DNA of 64,000 nucleotides from assembly GCA_035063785.1 (NCBI GenBank), contig JAPSFS010000001.1, forward strand, positions 248,001-312,000. Reading direction: 5' to 3'. The DNA is from Comamonas_C sp026954015 (GTDB taxonomy: Bacteria; Pseudomonadota; Gammaproteobacteria; Burkholderiales; Burkholderiaceae_C). Below, in pieces: positions 62,014 through 64,000 of this stretch. The translations under genes and the position numbers were made by a program. The notes under the pieces are model-generated. The model was not told where the DNA came from. It saw nothing but the letters and a program-made list of their open reading frames with translations, and did no database searches. How positions within the stretch are numbered: position 1 is the stretch's first letter; every line of letters starts with the position of its first letter.

Positions 62014-64000
62014 ATGCGGACATCGAATCAAGTGCGACCAGGGCGAGGCCTGTGGCCGCGTCTGGCGCTGGCGCTGGTGCTGGCGACCAGCCTGGGGCTG
62101 GCGGCGTGCTCGTCGCCCGAGGAGAAGGTGGCGGCGTATGTCCAGAAGGGGCAGAGCTACCTCAAGGGGGCCGACCTCGTGAAGGCGCGGCTCGAATTCC
62201 AGAACGCGCTGCAGATCAACCCCAACAACGTGCCCTCGCTCTTCGGCATGGCCGAGATTGCCGAACGCGGCAGCGACTGGAACCGCGCCTACGGGTTGCT
62301 CAGCAAGGTGGTGGAGCTCGATCCGCTGAACCTGCCCGCGCAGCTCAAGCTCGGCAAGCTGCTGCTGGCCGCCGGGCAGGTGGACAAGGCGCTCGCCACC
62401 AGCGAGGCCGCCAGCAAGATCAAGCCCGATGCCGCCGAAACGCTGGCGCTGCGCGCGGCGGTGATGTTCAAGCTGGGCGACCGCAAGGCGGCGGTTGATC
62501 TTGCCAACCAGGCGATCAAGGCCGACCCCAAGCAGGTCGACGCGCTTGTCGTGCTTGCCACCGACAGCCTGCTCAGGAAAGATGGTGACGCCACGCTGCA
62601 GTACCTCGACCGCGCGCTCGACGGCAACGAGCGTGACGTGGCACTGCAGCTCATCAAGGTGCAGGCGCTCGAGAAGATGTCCAGACTGGACGACGCCGAG
62701 GCCATCTTTCGCAAGCTGATCGGCTACTACCCCGACAACAAGGTGCTGCGCGAGATGCTGGCGCAGTTCTTCCTGGCGCACCGCCACCCGGACAAGGCCG
62801 AGGCCGAGTACCGCGCGATGGTGCAGGCCCAGCCCAAGGACGCGCAGGCCAAGCTCGACCTGGTGCGCTTCGTCGGACAGACCAAGGGGCAGGCCGCCGC
62901 CGCGCAGGAACTGCAGAACTTCATCCAGGCCGATCCCAAGGCCTACGATCTCAAGCTCATGCTCGCGGGCATGTACCTGCAGGAAAAGCAGGCGGACAAG
63001 GCGCAGGCCCTGTGGCGCGACGTGATGGGCGAGGCGGGCAAGGAAGCGGCGGGCCTGAAGGCGCGCACCGCGCTCGCGGCCAACCTGCTGGGCTCGGGCA
63101 AGAAGGACGAGGCCAACAAACTCATCGCCGAGGTGGTCGAGGCCGATGCCCGCAACGAACAGGCGCTGCTGCTGCGCGCCGGTGTGGCCATGGACGAGCG
63201 GCGCCTGGACGACGCCGTGGGGGACTTGCGCACCATCCTGCGCGATACGCCCTCGTCCGCGCCGGCGCATGCACTGCTGGCCCGCGCGTTGGAGATGCAG
63301 GGCTCGAAGGAGCTCGCGCAGGACGAATACGCCCGCGCCGCGCAAGAGGGTAAATTCGCCGCCACCTTCACCATTCCCTACGCCGAATACCTGCTGCGCG
63401 CCGGCAAGCCGCGCCTCGTCGAGCAGACGCTGCGCCAGACGCTGCAGGCCGATCCGCGCAACCTGCAGGTCTATCAGTTGCTGGCGCAGTCCTACCTCGC
63501 CAGCGGCGACATCGTGAATGCGCAGGCGGTGGCCGACCAGGTCGCCAGGCTCGGCGACCAGGCCGTCGCGGCCAACCAGCTCCAGGGCGCGGTGGCGGCG
63601 GCGAGCAACCAGTTCGACAGCAGCATCGCCTCGTTCAAGAAGGCGTATGAGCTCTCTCCCGATCAGCTCCAGCCGATGGCGGCGCTGGTGGGCAGCTATG
63701 TGCGCGCAGGCAAGGTGAAAGAGGCGCAGGCCTTCCTGCAGTCGGTGATCGCCGCCTCGCCCGACAACCTGGGCGCGCGCCTGATGCAGGCGCAACTGGC
63801 GCAGCAGTCGGGCGACAGGCAGGGCGCGCGCCAGGGCTACGAAGGCGTGCTCGCGCGTGACCCGAAAAACGGCGGCGCCTACCTCGGTCTGGTGGGCTTG
63901 CTCACGGGCGAGCGCAAGCTGGACGAAGCGGACGCGCTGCTGCAGAAGGCGCTGCAGCAGATGCCGGGCGACTTCAATCTGACCCTCACGCGCGCCAGCG
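62014..64000 (+). CDS. prsT: PrsT-like TPR-repeat lipoprotein of the exosortase/EPS system, 5' part
   Basis: The frame is open from the ATG (strong GAGGGAGTCGAG upstream) to the end of the window, giving the first 662 residues; the 3' end lies outside. The signal region ends in lipobox LAAC (Cys about residue 32) followed by SSPEEKVAAYV. Then come many tetratricopeptide-like helical repeats of about 34 residues, such as GADLVKARLEFQNALQINPN and DDAEAIFRKLIGYYPDN, to the end of the visible part. Large TPR lipoproteins of this design (usually about 900 residues) lie next to exosortase genes and are thought to help assembly or export of the EPS. GC-rich and co-oriented with the exosortase. Confidence 0.9.
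   Translation, partial: MRTSNQVRPGRGLWPRLALALVLATSLGLAACSSPEEKVAAYVQKGQSYLKGADLVKARLEFQNALQINPNNVPSLFGMAEIAERGSDWNRAYGLLSKVVELDPLNLPAQLKLGKLLLAAGQVDKALATSEAASKIKPDAAETLALRAAVMFKLGDRKAAVDLANQAIKADPKQVDALVVLATDSLLRKDGDATLQYLDRALDGNERDVALQLIKVQALEKMSRLDDAEAIFRKLIGYYPDNKVLREMLAQFFLAHRHPDKAEAEYRAMVQAQPKDAQAKLDLVRFVGQTKGQAAAAQELQNFIQADPKAYDLKLMLAGMYLQEKQADKAQALWRDVMGEAGKEAAGLKARTALAANLLGSGKKDEANKLIAEVVEADARNEQALLLRAGVAMDERRLDDAVGDLRTILRDTPSSAPAHALLARALEMQGSKELAQDEYARAAQEGKFAATFTIPYAEYLLRAGKPRLVEQTLRQTLQADPRNLQVYQLLAQSYLASGDIVNAQAVADQVARLGDQAVAANQLQGAVAAASNQFDSSIASFKKAYELSPDQLQPMAALVGSYVRAGKVKEAQAFLQSVIAASPDNLGARLMQAQLAQQSGDRQGARQGYEGVLARDPKNGGAYLGLVGLLTGERKLDEADALLQKALQQMPGDFNLTLTRAS

Noticed and set aside
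61639..63795. A 718-codon open frame on the - strand
   Set aside because: It is the shadow of the exosortase end and the TPR lipoprotein. The + strand frame has a ribosome-binding site, a lipobox and TPR repeats.

Overview
The window is chromosomal DNA from a Gram-negative betaproteobacterium, most likely Burkholderiales, family Comamonadaceae. The reasons are high GC with dense GC-rich shadow frames, the ahcY-membrane protein-metF neighbourhood, an orphan Bug-type solute-binding protein, a Liv-type ABC operon, and at least three degenerate copies of a dispersed repeat of the 'TGATAGCTGCTAGCGCTT...AAGCGCTAGAG' kind that I associate with Comamonadaceae. No rRNA, tRNA, CRISPR array, insertion sequence or phage gene was seen.

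Layout: (1) 1-3.5 kb, housekeeping: the 3' end of ahcY, a small membrane protein, metF, an RlpA-like lipoprotein and rlmJ. (2) 3.5-17.6 kb, aromatic catabolism on the + strand. An aminotransferase and a LysR regulator precede a long operon that encodes the complete 3-hydroxyanthranilate meta-cleavage route: HAO, ACMSD, aminomuconate semialdehyde dehydrogenase, RidA-type deaminase, oxalocrotonate decarboxylase, hydratase, aldolase and acetaldehyde dehydrogenase. Kynureninase, a Bug protein and an alanine/broad-specificity racemase are inserted in its middle, and a type I extradiol dioxygenase is added at the end. Together these convert (hydroxy)kynurenine to alanine, pyruvate and acetyl-CoA. 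No kynurenine monooxygenase is present. (3) 17.6-23.8 kb, - strand, convergent: a LivKHMGF-type ABC importer followed by a class II aldolase-like protein that has lost its metal ligands and by a 3-hydroxyacyl-CoA dehydrogenase-like protein. (4) 24-64 kb: a large exopolysaccharide (EPS) and exosortase locus. It opens with a lone cyclic-nucleotide-binding domain protein and an HDOD protein. It continues with the priming phosphoglycosyltransferase, a VPLPA-CTERM protein, Wza-like export, an outer-membrane barrel, a Wzc-like co-polymerase and a separate tyrosine-kinase-like ATPase, two secreted glycoside hydrolases, a 2OG-Fe(II) oxygenase, a Wzy-like polymerase, an MsbA-like ABC exporter, many glycosyltransferases, galE, a phosphoethanolamine transferase-like enzyme and a 1356-residue NRPS/acyltransferase-3 fusion. 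It ends with a GT2-GT4 fusion, a WecG-family transferase, a fused exosortase-EpsI (XrtD type) and the start of a PrsT-like TPR lipoprotein.

How the EPS genes fit together (inference): the priming enzyme starts a lipid-linked repeat unit and the glycosyltransferases extend it. The ABC exporter may flip it, since no Wzx is visible. Wzy, the co-polymerase and Wza polymerise and export it. Phosphoethanolamine-type, acyl/aminoacyl and possibly hydroxylation steps decorate it. The exosortase processes VPLPA-CTERM proteins, one of which lies in the locus. Two AT-rich stretches (about 39.4-42.1 kb and 48.8-55.4 kb) interrupt the GC-rich background and look like acquired polymer-specific cassettes.

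The most interesting items are the NRPS (C-A-T) protein fused to a multi-span membrane acyltransferase (51350-55420); a wrecked paralogue of the phosphoethanolamine transferase (35076-35780); the GT2-GT4 fusion with an internal ribosome-binding site; the racemase and kynureninase inserted in an nba-ordered operon; and the aldolase-like protein without its zinc ligands.
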